This document shows positions 1-12,800 of a stretch of 64,000 nucleotides of DNA, one piece after another (position 1 is the first letter of the stretch; each line of letters begins with the position of its first letter). The notes beneath the pieces were generated by a model that saw only the letters and a list, made by a program, of their open reading frames with translations, did not search any database and was not told where the DNA came from. Source of the stretch: Allomyces arbusculus (lineage: Eukaryota > Blastocladiomycota > Blastocladiomycetes > Blastocladiales > Blastocladiaceae); the NCBI GenBank assembly GCA_027604705.1, contig JADHYV010000006.1, forward strand, positions 248,001 through 312,000. Direction: 5' to 3'. Both the position numbers and the translations under genes were made by a program.

Positions 1-290
1 TGGTGGGTCTAGGCTCGGGGGTCAATTGCAGTGACGATCAGCAAGTTAGAAAGACGACCGACGATTTGTGGTGATTGAACGCGGTCACGGGACTTGGCTT
101 TCTCTTTTGCAGTTCTCGCTTGCTCATGCTCAACACAATTTTCTTCATCCACCTTTTCTTCCCGCTTCAACCCCACGTCGCGCGACGTTCCTTCCATCAA
201 TAAATCATACGAAACTTGCTCCGCCGTTCGCCAACGCCAAGTCAAGTCTCCATCATTGGACCACCAACGAGATGAAGAGCCATCAGCGTC

Positions 291-990
291 ATGGCCACCA
301 AGCAGCAAACGCAACAAAGAGCAGCGTCGCGCGCAGCTCGTGCACCCATTGAAATTCTGTCTTACGAGCCCCTCGATTTTTTCTGCCACGTCGTACTACG
401 CTTGGCTGTCGAACCGCACTTGTCCATTTCGCGCTTGCATCGCCCGCCTTGTTTGCTGGAGCAGTCAACACGGCGATTCAGGTGAACGCCCCGATGGCAC
501 ATTTTCGCTCGCGTGCTATCTCCATTTGCCGCATTGCTCCCGCCGCAGCTCGTCACGCTGCGAAACTGCGGCCGTTTTTTCGATTCCATCGACCAAGATT
601 CCATCCCGCATGGATGGACGCTCCCGGACACATTTGAAACGCTCGTCTTCACCAAGGTACCCAAACTCACGATCGTGCGCTGGAGCGATTCGTTACGCAC
701 CCACATTGGCCACCAGCGTTTCGCAAACTCGGTCTCTATGATACCGCTGTCTACGTGCTGCGGGCTCCCGTCCCATGGACGCTGGAAACCCTCGTCCTGG
801 CAGGTTGTGAGCGCGGAAGCGAAGTCTTGATGCCTGAGGTGTGGATGCGCACACTTCTTCGATCGCTGCGCGTACTGGACCTGTGTTGCTCCAAATTTGA
901 TGACTTGTTTGGCCAAGCGCTCGTCGAAGCGGTGCGCGAGGACTTCTCGGTCGAAAGCGCTGGTGTCGAGCGATGACGATGCTCAGTAGG
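291..990 (+). pseudogene. Decayed F-box-like/LRR gene, copy 1
   Basis: This is a relic of the LRR family that is intact at 41-50 kb. The stretch at about 336-400 reads as an F-box-like start (API EILSYEPLDFF, compare APIERIPYDVLY in the intact gene near 48.7 kb). A piece at 513-660 reads LPPQLVTLRNCG. The end at 755-976 carries MPEVWMRTL followed by LRVLDLCCSKFDD, matching the family C-terminus (PEEWIDEL, then LREVDVSGCMLDD). These pieces lie in different frames with stops between them, and most of the repeat region is missing, so no single protein can be read. Family membership is seen from these matches; F-box function is inferred. A second, partly parallel copy follows at 1.5-2.4 kb. Confidence 0.6.
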
Positions 991-1525
991 TTTTCGCGCG
1001 CCATGTCGGATGAGCTGTGCGCTGTGTGAGGCGGTCGATCCGGACGTGGCCGTCAAGGCATCGCTTATTCCGGGAGAAGACGTCTTTGCGGAGCCAAAGT
1101 GATGAATGCGTTCTCAAGCAGAGAAGCCAAATTGTTAACAATAAACAATGTGTGAGGAGAAAAAGTTTGAACCGTGCAAGCTTTGTTCATGGGTGATGCA
1201 GATTTCCAGTCCATGAACACATGAACTGTCCCGCAACTTTCGTTGCAAGATTGCCTATTCTCGCATGATTGCCCATTGCCAGCAGGTCTCAGTATACTTT
1301 TCTCTCCAGCCGGACAATCCAAATGACGCTCTGTGGCGTCCTTTGTTGATCATTTGCCACGCCAGCTCGTGTCACTGACGCTAATTTTCAAGAATGTGGA
1401 TCGTCACAGCTTTGGGGAGCAAACGTGTCCAGCTGTCTTTCAGTCGCTCCCGACATGGACGCACTTGACAACGTTTCGGTTTAACGAGTGGCCAATTTGA
1501 AAAATGGACGCATTGATGACCGCAC

Positions 1526-2420
1526 TTGCTGCGCGAGCTGACAGTCTCTCTGCAGTCGCTCCACTTGACGGCTTGCACTCCGTTGCAAGTTAACGATGGT
1601 CGGCTGCATGGCGTTCTGTCGGATTTGGCTCGCGCTGCGCCACTTGTCTCGCTCTCTGTTCCTGACCTTGTTTTTCACCTGGGCCGTCGGTGGCCTGTCG
1701 CTCCACGTTATTCATTTCCGTTCCAATGCTGGCAACAATGGTATCAGCTTCCAGGCGCGTAGGGGGCGGATATGGCTGATGCCATTCTTAGTCGGCTCAC
1801 CATCGTGACATGCTTGCGACATTCTCCGTGCTCATGCAGCGCATCGACGTGGCCTTATCAGTGCAGAGCAAGCTCGCACCAACGGTGCACACATGGCAGC
1901 TGAGGACACATCAATCCTCTTGGATGCCGTTTCCGTTTGCCGGATCGCTGCCGCCGCAGCTCGCGGCGCTCAGGCTCTGTGGCGGGTTTTTTTGAATAAC
2001 ATGGGCCAGGACTCTGCGCCTGCTGGCTGGGCGCTCTTCGCCGCTCTCGAAGCGCTCGCATTCATCAACATGCTGAATCTGACCAGCCGCCTTCTTGCGC
2101 AGTTTGTTGCGAGCCCCAAAATTGCGCAAAATCGGTATTGATTATACGGCAGTGTACGCGCTGCCAGCGCCCGTTCTGCCCATATCGAATTTCTCGTCCT
2201 CGCTGCCTGGGATCGGGGTATCGAGGACTTGATGCCCGAGGTGTGGGTGCGCACACTATCACAGTCGTTGTGCGTGCTTCATCTACGCCGCTCCAAGTTT
2301 GATAATTTGTTTGGTCAGGCGCTCGTGGAGGTTGTGCGTGAGAAATTTGCCCCGCAACAGCGCCAGCTTCGTGAGGTTGCGGAACTTGGCGGATTTTCGA
2401 GTGCCTGCGCCGGCAGTGCT
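1526..2420 (+). pseudogene. Decayed F-box-like/LRR gene, copy 2
   Basis: A second relic of the same LRR family. An LRR-like stretch (LRELTVSLQSLHLTAC) is at 1526-1590. The part from about 1895 to 2360 is a diverged duplicate of 495-960 in copy 1. Both have the LPPQL block, then the (M)PEVW.RTL block (832 and 2230), then a LC.SKFD(D/N)LFGQALVE.VRE block. DNA identity in the last block is high enough to see by eye, while the spacer between blocks differs. Frames change between blocks and stops intervene. No intact start or F-box-like segment is visible. I infer a local duplication of an already decaying or truncated gene. Confidence 0.55.
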
Positions 2421-2888
2421 GCTACTGAAGGCGTTAGAGCATCCCATAAAGAGAGCTGATCGAGAAGCGAGACAAGAGTTATCTGCGATCACATGTTGGT
2501 CTTGGTCGCGCGAGTCCGCCTTCCTGTCGCCAACGCCATTTTGGTGCTCTGACCAGCACTTGTCCTACTTTTGGCGTTCACCTCAACGCGCTGATCCAGG
2601 ACTCGCTGCAAAGCACTGCAAATCACGACGCCACCGCCACCAACATGACGGCGCGACAGAACGCGTCTCGGCCGTGAACGATGATTTAAACGCGCGCGAA
2701 CCACCCTACAGTGGTCGGCGGCGCCAGCGCAAGTTTGCGTGCGGCATCCGCTCCTTTTCTACCGCACTTCTCCACGCTCTCCGTCCACCAAGCACTGGGC
2801 TGGCTCGCGATCATAGATCGCCAGGGCACTTGATCCCGCCAAAACCACTGTTCAGTGCATCAGCTCGACTATTCCGACACAACAAGCA
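2421..2888. other. Intergenic, upstream of helicase gene
   Basis: About 470 bp between the LRR relic and the start codon at 2889. It must hold the promoter and leader of the ZNFX1-like gene. I see no clear TATA box and no coding homology. Confidence 0.4.
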
Positions 2889-5800
2889 ATGATTGGCGCT
2901 CCGCCGCCGCGCAAGGGCGCGTCCAAGCCGGCCTACGGGCGCGGCGAGAACAAGAAGCCCGCATATGGCGGCAAGTCGACTGGGTCAGCCTCGTCGTCGA
3001 GCGGCAAGCACAGGCAGCTCTGCGAATTTATCAAGAAGGGCAAAAAGTGCTACCGCGGCGCGTCGTGCCCGTTTTTCCATCCACCAGGTACGCACGATCA
3101 AAGTGGAGAAAAGCGCTTGCCTGAAGACGTGGAATATGACGCGGTGCACACGTTTACAGGGTCGGATCGGACCAAGGGCGCCGACAAGGGTGGTAAGGGC
3201 GGCAAGGACGTGCGACCGGCGCCATCAGCGTCGTCTCGAAGCGGTGGGGGCCGTTCAGACCGATGTACGAAGCTGCGCTCACTCGAAAAGTCATGGCAGT
3301 GATGGCTTGGCAAGATCTGACGCGCTTTTCCCACTCTTAGTGTGCAACGAGTTTCTGCGCGGCGGCTGCCCGCACGGCGACGACTGCAGGTTCTCGCATG
3401 GCCATCATGACGACGTCAAGATTGTGGCCGGTACGTAATTCGGGGCTTTTTGACATTCAGCGTCTGCAAAGAATTGCACAAATTCAATTCTGACGTTCTC
3501 ATTTTTCCGTACGATAGCAACGGCCGTGTGCCCGCATCTGACCAAGTCGGGCGGATGCCGGGATACCGCCAAGTGCAAGTACGACCACCCGTCAATGGGC
3601 ACCGCTCAGCACGAAGTGACTATCACTCGGTCCGTCCGCATCGCGTTGCAGTCAAACAATTTCGCGCAGTCGATCGAACAGCTCTACTGCACACAGCCGA
3701 TCGGCATGAACCCGCAAAAGGTACTGGACGTGCCCAACTTCTATGCGACGGGCTCGAGCAGCGAGAGCGAGATCGTGCACGTCCTGGCCGCGTGCATGAC
3801 CGGGCTGCAAGAGTCGCCGTCCACATATTTGGCGGCGCTCGTGGCGCGGAAACCATTGCTCGACCTGTTTCGGCAGCTTCTCGGCGATGTCAAGTATTCG
3901 TTGGAAGCGCAACGTCCCTTGCACTCGTTCCAGCGCGTCCTCGTGCCGCTTGTCATAATGCTCGCGCATTCGGCCATGGAGTCGGCCGCGCTCGACTATG
4001 CCGTGGCCACGGCCTACGCCATGGTTCGCGACCAGCTCGACGTGTTTTTGCCCGCGTACTTGGGCCACGTTGAGGCGTGCCTGATCGCGCGCTCGGTCGC
4101 TGACCCGCGCACGACCATGGCCCAAGTCCTTGCACGAAAGCTGTGCACACTGGTTCCGCTCTCGTTCACGCAGCTGCTCGCGCCGCTCATTAAGTGTCTC
4201 GAGATTCTGTTCCGGCGGTCGCCCATGGTCACGCACACGACCACGGTCGTGCAGGGCATCGCCAAGCTCGACCATCTCATTTCGCAGTGCACCGACCTCG
4301 TCGCGGCCGGGTCGTTGCCAACGCTCGACACGCCCGAGGCCATGACGACGCTCGCGACCATGCTCACGCGGACCAAGCGGCACATGCAGGCGACGCAATC
4401 GCTCGAGGAGCGCATGGCCACCAAGCGGCGTGAGGAGCAGGAACTGCGGCGGCGCCCACGGCCCGAAAACGAGGACGAGCTCATCTGGATCGACAATAAG
4501 GTCGCGGCGCCCAAGGGCAAGGGCCAACACGACAACGACAAAGCCGATTTCCGTGCGCTGTCGATTGTTCCGACCATGGGCGAGATTCTGGCCACAGCCA
4601 AACCCGTCTTGCCGGGTAATTGGGCGTGGCACCCGCATGCGCACTGGCTGCCCGCGGGCCCGGACCGCTTGCTCGACACGCATTTCCGGCTCCTGCGCCA
4701 GGACATGCTCGCGGCGTTCAAGGCGAGTCTCGGGATCCTGCTCAAGGACTTGGCCGAGAAGCCGATTTGGGTGAGCGGCCGGTACAAGAAGGTGGTCGAG
4801 TTTGTCGAAGCTGACTTGATGCTCTACACGCGCGTGCACAAGGTCCGGTACGAATTCAACGAGCGCGGCGGGCTCACGCTGTGTGTGCGGCTGCAGTTGC
4901 CGCCCGTCGCTGTCAAGGGCGACCTCATGGCGTTTTGGGACAAGTGTCTGCGGCGCGACGGGCTCGTGGCCGTGATTGTGCCCGTCGACTCGATCGCAGC
5001 GACCAACGGCGTGCCGTTCCGCGTTGTCTTCGCCACGATTGCCGAGGTTGATCCGCACACGATGCGGCAGCCGGGCAAGGGCGGCACGGCCGTCATCAAG
5101 CTCGCGTGGAGTGCTGGCGCGACGGACGCGTCACTGTTTGGCAACGTTGCGTCGGGCCAGCCGGCGTATCTCGTGGAGTCGCGTGCGCTCATGTTCGAGG
5201 CGTACCGCCCTATTCTCAGTGCCCTTCAGGCCAAGCAAGCGCACGACATGCCGTTCCAAGACATTCTCTGCCCGGCGACGGCACCGACGGCGCCGATTCG
5301 CGCCAGCCCGCCGCGGTACACGCAAAGGCCCGGGTTCGCGTTCGACCTGTCCTTCCTGACCAAATCGGCGACGCCACTGCCGTTTGTGCCCACGGACACG
5401 ACGTCCCACGCGCAGGTACGCCGCGACTTGGTCGTACAGTCGACGCTCGATGCGTCGCAGGCGAGCGCGTTGCTCGGCGCGCTGTCGAGCGAAGTGTGCT
5501 GCATCCAAGGCCCGCCGGGCACGGGCAAAAGTTTTCTCGGCGTCAAGTTTGTCGAGGCCGTGCACAAGCTCAACGACCCAACGTTGTTCCCGATCGTCGT
5601 CATTTGTTACACGAACCACGCGCTCGACACGTTCTTGACCGACTTGATTACCGCTGGGATCAAGAGCATTGTACGCGTCGGCAGCAAGCCCAACGAGGCA
5701 TTGGAGAAGTACCGCATAAACCTGTGGAGCTCGGACGAGTTCATTGGTCGGCTCAAGGATGTTGAGCGGGAGATGTACAAGACTGGCAGGGACTTGCAGG

Positions 5801-8800
5801 CTTTGCTCGACCACGAGCCGGGCGATATCACGTCCCGCGGCGGTGGGGTCCTGCTGCGCGAGTACTTCAACATGCAGATGGCCGCGATTGTGCGGGTCGG
5901 CCGCGAAAAGAAGCTGCCCGATAACTGGGTCCGCTCGTGGCTCACGGGCGCCGATATTGAGCTGGCGCGCATCGAGCGCAACGACAAGATCCTGCAGCAG
6001 ATTAGTCGAAACCGGTTTGAGATGCTCGATGCCGAGGCCGTTGCGAAGCAGTTTCCCGACCCGGAGACCAACCTCGTCAAGAAGTCCATGCCGCAGGAGC
6101 TGCTGCAGGTCAAGGACGTGTGGACGCTTTCGCTCACGTCGCGCCGCATTCTCGCCGACCACATGGCCAAGAAGGTTGCCAAAGAACACCCGTCGCTCGT
6201 CGCGTCGCTGCAGGAACGCTTCGCCATGTTCCAGGACCAGCTCCAGCAACTGCGCGAGTCGCGCAAGTACGAGGCGACGCGCATGAAAAAGGTGATTGGG
6301 CTCACAACCACGGGCGCCGCCAAGCACCAGAACCTGCTTCGCGCGCTCCGGCCTAGAATCATTGTGTGCGAGGAGGCCGGCGAAGTGCTCGAGGCGCACG
6401 TCCTGGCCAGTCTCTCGCCGTCGGTTGAGCACCTGGTCCTGATTGGCGACCATCAGCAGCTGCGGCCGGGCATCAACGAGTACGAACTGTCGGTTGAGAA
6501 CAAGCGCGGTGGAGGGACGCGGTACCGGCTCGACCTGTCGCTATTTGAGCGGCTCATCACCGACGGCAAGCTGCACCACTTTACGCTGCAGGCGCAGCGG
6601 CGCATGAAGCCCGTGATCGCGCAGTTTATTCGCGAGACGCTCTACCACCAGCTGCAGGATGGCGACAACACGTTCGGGCGGCCGCCCGTGCGCGGCATGG
6701 TCAAGGACGTGTTCTTCCTCGCGCACGACCATCCGCAGGACTCGCGCGAAGACGCCTACTCGTCATCGATGTCGCACTCAAATGCGTTTGAGGTGGAGAT
6801 GATTGTCGCGCTCGTGCAGTACATGTTGCGCCAGGGCTATGCGCCCAACCAGCTCGTCGTGCTGACGCCGTATGTCGGCCAGCTGATCCAGATCCGCGCG
6901 GCACTCGAAAAGAAGCACATGGCCCTCGTTGTTGGCGAGCGCGACCAGGAGCTGATTGACCGCGTCGACGACACGTTTGGCGCCGACGGAGAGGCGAAGC
7001 CAAGTAGGCCAGCGCGCAAGGCGGGCGACGTCACAGACCAGCAGCTGAACCAGTGCATTCGCGTCTCGTCGATCGACAATTACCAGGGCGAGGAGGCCGA
7101 CATTGTGCTGCTCTCGCTCGTGCGCAGCACGTTTGCCAAGGGTAACGACCGCGGGATCGGGTTCCTGCGCATCGACAACCGCATCAACGTGATGCTCTCG
7201 CGCGCGCGGCAGGGCATGTACTTGGTCGGCAACGCTGCGCTGCTCGAGGCCAAGTCGCAGCTTTGGCACAAGGTGCTCGACATGATGCACGCGCAGGAAC
7301 TCGTGGGACCGGCGCTGCCGATTTCATGCCAGCACCACCTTTACGATGTACGATACGTTGCCTCGGCACAGGACCTGGCCGAGAAGGCGCCCGACGGCGG
7401 GTGCCTCCTGCCGTGCAAGTCGCGGCTGCCGTGTGGGCACATGTGCCCGAAAAAGTGCCACGCCGACGATCCGGAGCACAAGCTCGGCAAGTGCTTCAAG
7501 CCGTGCATTGTCTTGCACGATCCGTGCGGTCACGAGTGCCCGAAGCCGTGCTGGCAGTCGTGTGGCCGATGCGAGGTCACGGTCGGGCCCGTCGTCCTAC
7601 CGCAGTGCGGGCACACACTCGAGCGGCCTCTGTGCTTCCAGGCACACGATCCACGGTCTGTCCTATGCATGGTCGAAGTAGCCAAGACACGGTTCTGCGG
7701 GCACAAGGTCGTGGTCCCCTGCTATGCCAGTGCCGACGAGCAGCCGTGTCCCACGCCGTGCAACAGCGATCTCTCGTGTGGCCACGCGTGTCGGCACCCA
7801 TGCGACAAGTGCACGACGCGCAACGAAATCACGAACTCGGTCGAGACCAGGCACCTCAAGTGTACGGTGCTGTGCGACCAGATGCTCACGGAGTGCAGGC
7901 ACACGTGTGGCGTCGAGTGCTGCAAGCACGGAGCTGCATGCCCGCCGTGCTCGCGGCCATGTGCTAAGACGAAGTGCGACCACGGTCCGTGCACCGCCAA
8001 GTGCAGCGATCCGTGCGAGCCGTGCCTGAAGCCGTGCACGTGGTCGTGCGAGCACCTCAAGTGCATGTGGCCATGCGGCGCGCCATGCGTGCGGCTCCCG
8101 TGCGACCGGAAATGCGACAGGACGCTCGCGTGCTTGCATCCTTGCCCGGGCATTTGCAGCGAGTCTTGCCCACCATGGTGCCAGGCGTGCGCGCCAGTCA
8201 AAGTGCGGGCGACATGCGTCGACCCGACCACGGGCGCGACATTTGCCGAGATTGATCCTGCGCGCACGCCCGTCGTTGTCCTCCGCTGCGGTCACGTTCT
8301 GACGATGCAGGCGCTCGACGCGCTTGTTGGGCTTGACGACGTGTACGAGCAGGTCGATGGCAAATGGATTGGAGTCAAGCCGTACTCGTTCTTTCTTGAC
8401 GCTTCACCGACGTGCCCAACGTGCTCGATGGAAATCGACCTGGCCGAATTCAAGCGGTACGGCCGTCTCGAAAAGGCGTCAGCGCTGATTGCATCCGACA
8501 AAGGGTTGTTGCAGAAGCTCGAGATCAAGCTCGAGGCCGTGGTGCAGCAGTGGAACACGCTCAAGCGGGCGCTGACGGAACAGACAATTGAGAAGTCGAA
8601 ACCGATTCGCGACGCGTTCACGGCCATTATTTCGCAGCTGCACGAAAGCCCCGTGTACCGTTTGCGCACGGCGCCGCTGAGTTTGGGTAAGAAGAAGAAT
8701 GGCAAGGCCGCCGTCGATCCGATCCCGCCGTCGTTCCTGATTTTGGAGGGCCAGATCCTCGTCTACTTGGCGGAGTACCACCGGTCGCGGATCGCCGCGA

Positions 8801-9384
8801 TGAATATTCTTGGCCAGCCACGGCTGCAACCCGCGCTTAATCGACCCGCCGAGTTTGCCGCTGCGGACGCGGCATGTACAGCCGCGATTGCGCTGTTCCA
8901 GCAAGCCAATGCTCCGTTGCGTGAACGGCACGCTCGGATCGAGCAGCTGCTCCTGATTCGTGCTGTTCTTAAAAAGCGTGTGGCCGTGCCGATGCCGCTT
9001 GCCGACAAGAGGGACTGGGGCGAGACCACTGTTGATGTGCTGGCCACGCGTGGCAGTGTGCTCGTCAGGGAGACGCAGGCATTGGCTGCTCGGGCGCCGG
9101 CACCCGAGTTCCTGGCTGTGCTCACGCACTTTGCTGCGTATTTCGTTGAGGTACTGGACGTTCCCAAGATGTCCGTAGCCGTCTTTGAATTGCGCCGCGG
9201 CCGTTTGGAAAAGCTCGAGCTCGATAGTTTGGCGCAACGCACTCCGTCCTGGGTCACGGCCGGTTCGGTGCGTGTTTGGTTCCGTTGCCCGCGCAAGCAC
9301 AAGTTTCTCTGCTACCCGGCCGCGGTCGCGTCGGCTGTTTCGTGCGTCGTGTGCGGCCAGACAGCGAAGGAGTGGCGGGAGTAA
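2889..9384 (+). CDS. ZNFX1-like helicase with three CCCH fingers
   Basis: A superfamily 1 RNA helicase of the NFX1-type zinc-finger family. I place three exons: 2889-3264, 3341-3430 and 3518-9384 (introns 76 and 87 nt, GTACGA...TTAG and GTACGT...ATAG). Each of the first three exons contributes one CCCH finger (C-x8-C-x5-C-x3-H or close): CEFIKKGKKCYRG, CNEFLRGGCPHGDDC and CPHLTKSGGCRDTAKC. A helical N-terminal region follows. The helicase core has Walker A GPPGTGKS (about 5511), a Walker B-like VCEEAGE (about 6365), LIGDHQQLRP, and the C-terminal motifs DNYQGEEAD and INVMLSRAR (7075-7210). Then comes a Cys/His-rich NFX1-type array (7400-8180, CGH.CP..CH units). The last 40 residues (WFRCPRKHKF...CVVCG) resemble an RZ-type finger. 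ZNFX1 relatives act in small-RNA pathways and antiviral RNA sensing; that role here is inferred. The family assignment is firm. Total about 2,110 residues. Confidence 0.93.
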
Positions 9385-9800
9385 TGATGTTCACACTCAT
9401 CGCTCACCATGCACGCTGACCCCAGAGCCTGCGGTCCATTGGTTTTGGTACTCGATTTTGGATTATAAGCTGGTTTTGGTATTCTTGCAGATCGTCGTGA
9501 TGGGTCGCTGCTGGCGTGCCGGCTCAGCGAACAAATCAATGACGAAATGGTGGCCGAAGCAAAAGTCTCGTCGGCAGCCAGGCGGTTGGCCAAGCTGGCC
9601 GTTGTTGCAGTGAGTCCCTCGCCACGCCACGATCGCCCTCTCACCTCGCTGTCGCCACAAGCGCATCCCCGCATCGTACGAAAATCCGGCGGCCACCACG
9701 ACAGCGACGATGTCAACCAACGTTGACAAGCACCACGGACACTTGCCGCAAGCTCGCCGAGACCACGTACCGACTCCGGGCGCGCGGACGCATCAACACC
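9385..9800. other. Intergenic
   Basis: About 415 bp between the helicase stop and the next likely ATG (9801, context ACACCATGCCC). It includes the short repeat-like TTTTGGTACTCGATTTTGG...GGTTTTGGTATTC at 9440-9485. It presumably holds the terminator of one gene and the promoter of the next. Nothing coding was recognised. Confidence 0.35.
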
Positions 9801-12800
9801 ATGCCCACAACGCGCCGCAAGGCCGCCACCGCTGCCGCATCTGACCCACAACCAACTGATCCGCCCGCTTCGAGCGCGCGTGCCGTCCCATCATTGCACC
9901 GCTCGCTGCAGACCGTCTCTACCCGCTCGACGCCCTCGACGCGCTCGTCGGCGGCCACGGACCCGCAGACCGAGCAGGCGCCCGATCACGACCAGGTAAT
10001 TGACCAAGATGCAGTCGAAGAGCCGGCGCGCAAGCGACAGCGCCGCAAGGGAGCTGTCGAGGCCGTGACAGCAACAGTTCCCACACCTGAGGCGCCTGCG
10101 AACGTGCACGTCGGCTTCAGCGAGGCTCCTGCCGCGCCCATGCGCATGACGCGCAGTGCTGCGCGCGCACAACATGCTGCACGCGAACCGTCGCCGCCCG
10201 CGCGGCGGGAGGAGGCCGGGCAGCCGTCGTCGGCCGGCGCGAAAGAGAAGGAGGAGCAGGCGGAGCTCGAGCAGCGTCCGAGGCTGAAATAGCGCAAGGT
10301 TAAGGGCAAGACGGTCGATGACGAGCCCATTCCCGACGGCTGGGTGCCGCATGCAATTGACGAGATCGTGCCCGACCAAAATGGCAGGGAGTCGGAGCTC
10401 GTGGCCGCCGATTGCCAGGTCACTTCGACTGCGCAGCAGGCATCTTCTTCCTCGGCGTTGGTCACTTCCGCATCGTCGATACAGCCAGCCGTCGAGCTCG
10501 TGCGCACCGACGAGGAGAGCGGCGGCATGGGTGATGTGCCCGAGGACGCAACATCGTGGTGGCGTTATTTTCCGGACGTACTGACCACCCCGCCTTTTGG
10601 CATGATCGATCCGCTCGACGCGAACGCCGACGACAGTACTCTCTTGTCTGCGGCCGTCCACAACCGCTCGGCCTGGTTTGACCCCGATCTGGCGTCCGGC
10701 GCCAACGGCACTGCATCCACGGCGACTGCACAGCCCGTGGTCGAGTCGAACGACGATGGCGAGCAGGTGGACGGCGTGGATCTGGCGGCGGCTGCCAAGA
10801 TCGTGCTCGCGCGCAACGAAAATGAGCTGTTCATGAGCATGACAGCTACGAACGTGTGGCTTCGCTTGCCCATGCCGCCAACCTCGCTGGACCCCACCAC
10901 TTCTGATTGCGTTGAGCCGGTCATGCTCGCGGACGTGACAGCGCGCTACGTGCCAGTTTTGTGCGTGAATCGCCCGTGCATCGCAAGCGATGGGCAATTC
11001 ATGTATCAGCCATGGGGGCTCATACCCGACCTATCTACTACGTGCACCCCGATTCAATGACCATGACCGAAGACCAGCTGGAGCGGCTGACCGTCGCCGA
11101 TTTTGCGGGTTTCGAGGCCAATGATCCGTATTATGAGCACGCCAAGCAGGTGCGGCCAACCGTGGGCCGTGAGGTGGACGAGGTCGTAAAAGAGGACGGA
11201 TTTGTGGACGCTAAACGGGGCATCCGCCGTGAGATCTTGAAAATGGTCGTTTTTTCGTTGAATGAGGCGTTTTGGCGGCATGATGGCGATTGGCCTGGGA
11301 AGCAGAGCGCCATGGGCGATCGTACGGCATGACTCTGTTCGCCTGATATCCCCGCTTTGAGCAAGTATTGACCGCGTATTTCTATCACCCGTATCAAACA
11401 GACCAAGATCCGTTTGCTGCCGGTCGTCTGTTTGTCGCCCGGGAAGGTCCCTACGGGCTGCGCGACTGGACGACCGACCACTTCCCGTACTACCGCATTG
11501 TGTTGCGCAGCATCAAGGGCAAGACCTACATTCCGCGCTACCCGACCTTGCCATACATGTATGCCACGAACCACCTGCTCGGCGAGTACTCGTACGACGT
11601 GTGCATCTACCTCAAGACTAACGCTGTCAACGCGGCGCTGCGCGACAACGTCAACGTGCCTGGACTGGCTGCTCAAGTCGAAGAGCTGAGACGGATCATG
11701 GAGTCGCGCAACAACAAGAAGCGGCCCAATTTCTACGTGCCCGACACGCTCGCGACCGGCAACGCACCAGCGCCGACACCGCCCGGGTTCCGACTCACGC
11801 TGCACGACCACCAGCAGCGCACTCTCGGGTGGCTTCTCGCGCTCGAACGCAGCCGCCGTGCGCGCACCGCTCATGTGCGCCAGGAATACGCAGAATCGAC
11901 GCTGCCCATGCAAGGGCGGCAGTTTTCGGCCACGGCGCGGTATAGGCTGCCGCCGTGGATCCAGCTGGGCCATGGCGGGATGTGGGTCAATCTCGCTGAC
12001 GTGTGGGGCTCTACAACCAAGACGATCGAGGGCGTTGCCGATCCGGCCGTCTGGGCCGATCGTCTCTTGCCGCCCGCCGCGCTCGAGTGCCGAGGCGCGC
12101 TCGACTTCAGCAGCATGGGCGCCGGCAAAACGATCACGGCGCTCGCGCTCGTCGCAGCCAACCCATTCCGGTCGGTGCGCGAGATTGTTTGGGACGACCC
12201 GCAGGACAAGGACCGGTACCTCGTCAGCCGCGCGACGCTGGTCGTAGTGCGCAGCGACCTCGTCTCGCAGTGGGTCGCCGAGGCGCAAAAGGCGCTGCCG
12301 TTGGGTGCCAAGGTCGTGCAACTGGCCACGATCCGCGACCACCGCGACCTCTCTTGGACCGACGTTTTGCTCGCCGATGTGGTCGTCGTCTCGCTCTCGT
12401 TCCTGATCAACGGTAACTACCGGAAACGTATTGCCAAGGTGGCCAAGACGCGCGGCCGGTACTGTTTCCCGCGCGAGGCCTACCAGTGCGGCTGGGGCCA
12501 GGAAAGGAAACTGGGGTTTGACGAGTGGAAACGGCGGGACCGGTGGATGAAGCAGCTATCCCCCGACGATGCACAAGCCTTCAACGACCAGCTCGACGCG
12601 CACATGGCGCACCTCCACGCACGCACGCGCGCGCGGTTCGGCACCGACAAGGACTGTGTCATTCTCGACCGCATCTACTGGCACCGGATCGTGATCGACG
12701 AAATACACGAGCTGTCGAACGTGCTGTGCGCCCCCGAATCCTGGATGCGGTCCAAGATGCCCGAGGCCGAGACGCTCTTGTTTTACTTGAAGGCGCGGTT

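Noticed and set aside
3652-6453. Long minus-strand open frames (468 and 440 residues)
   Set aside because: They are antisense to the helicase exon, whose motifs are certain; high GC and codon bias keep the opposite strand open.
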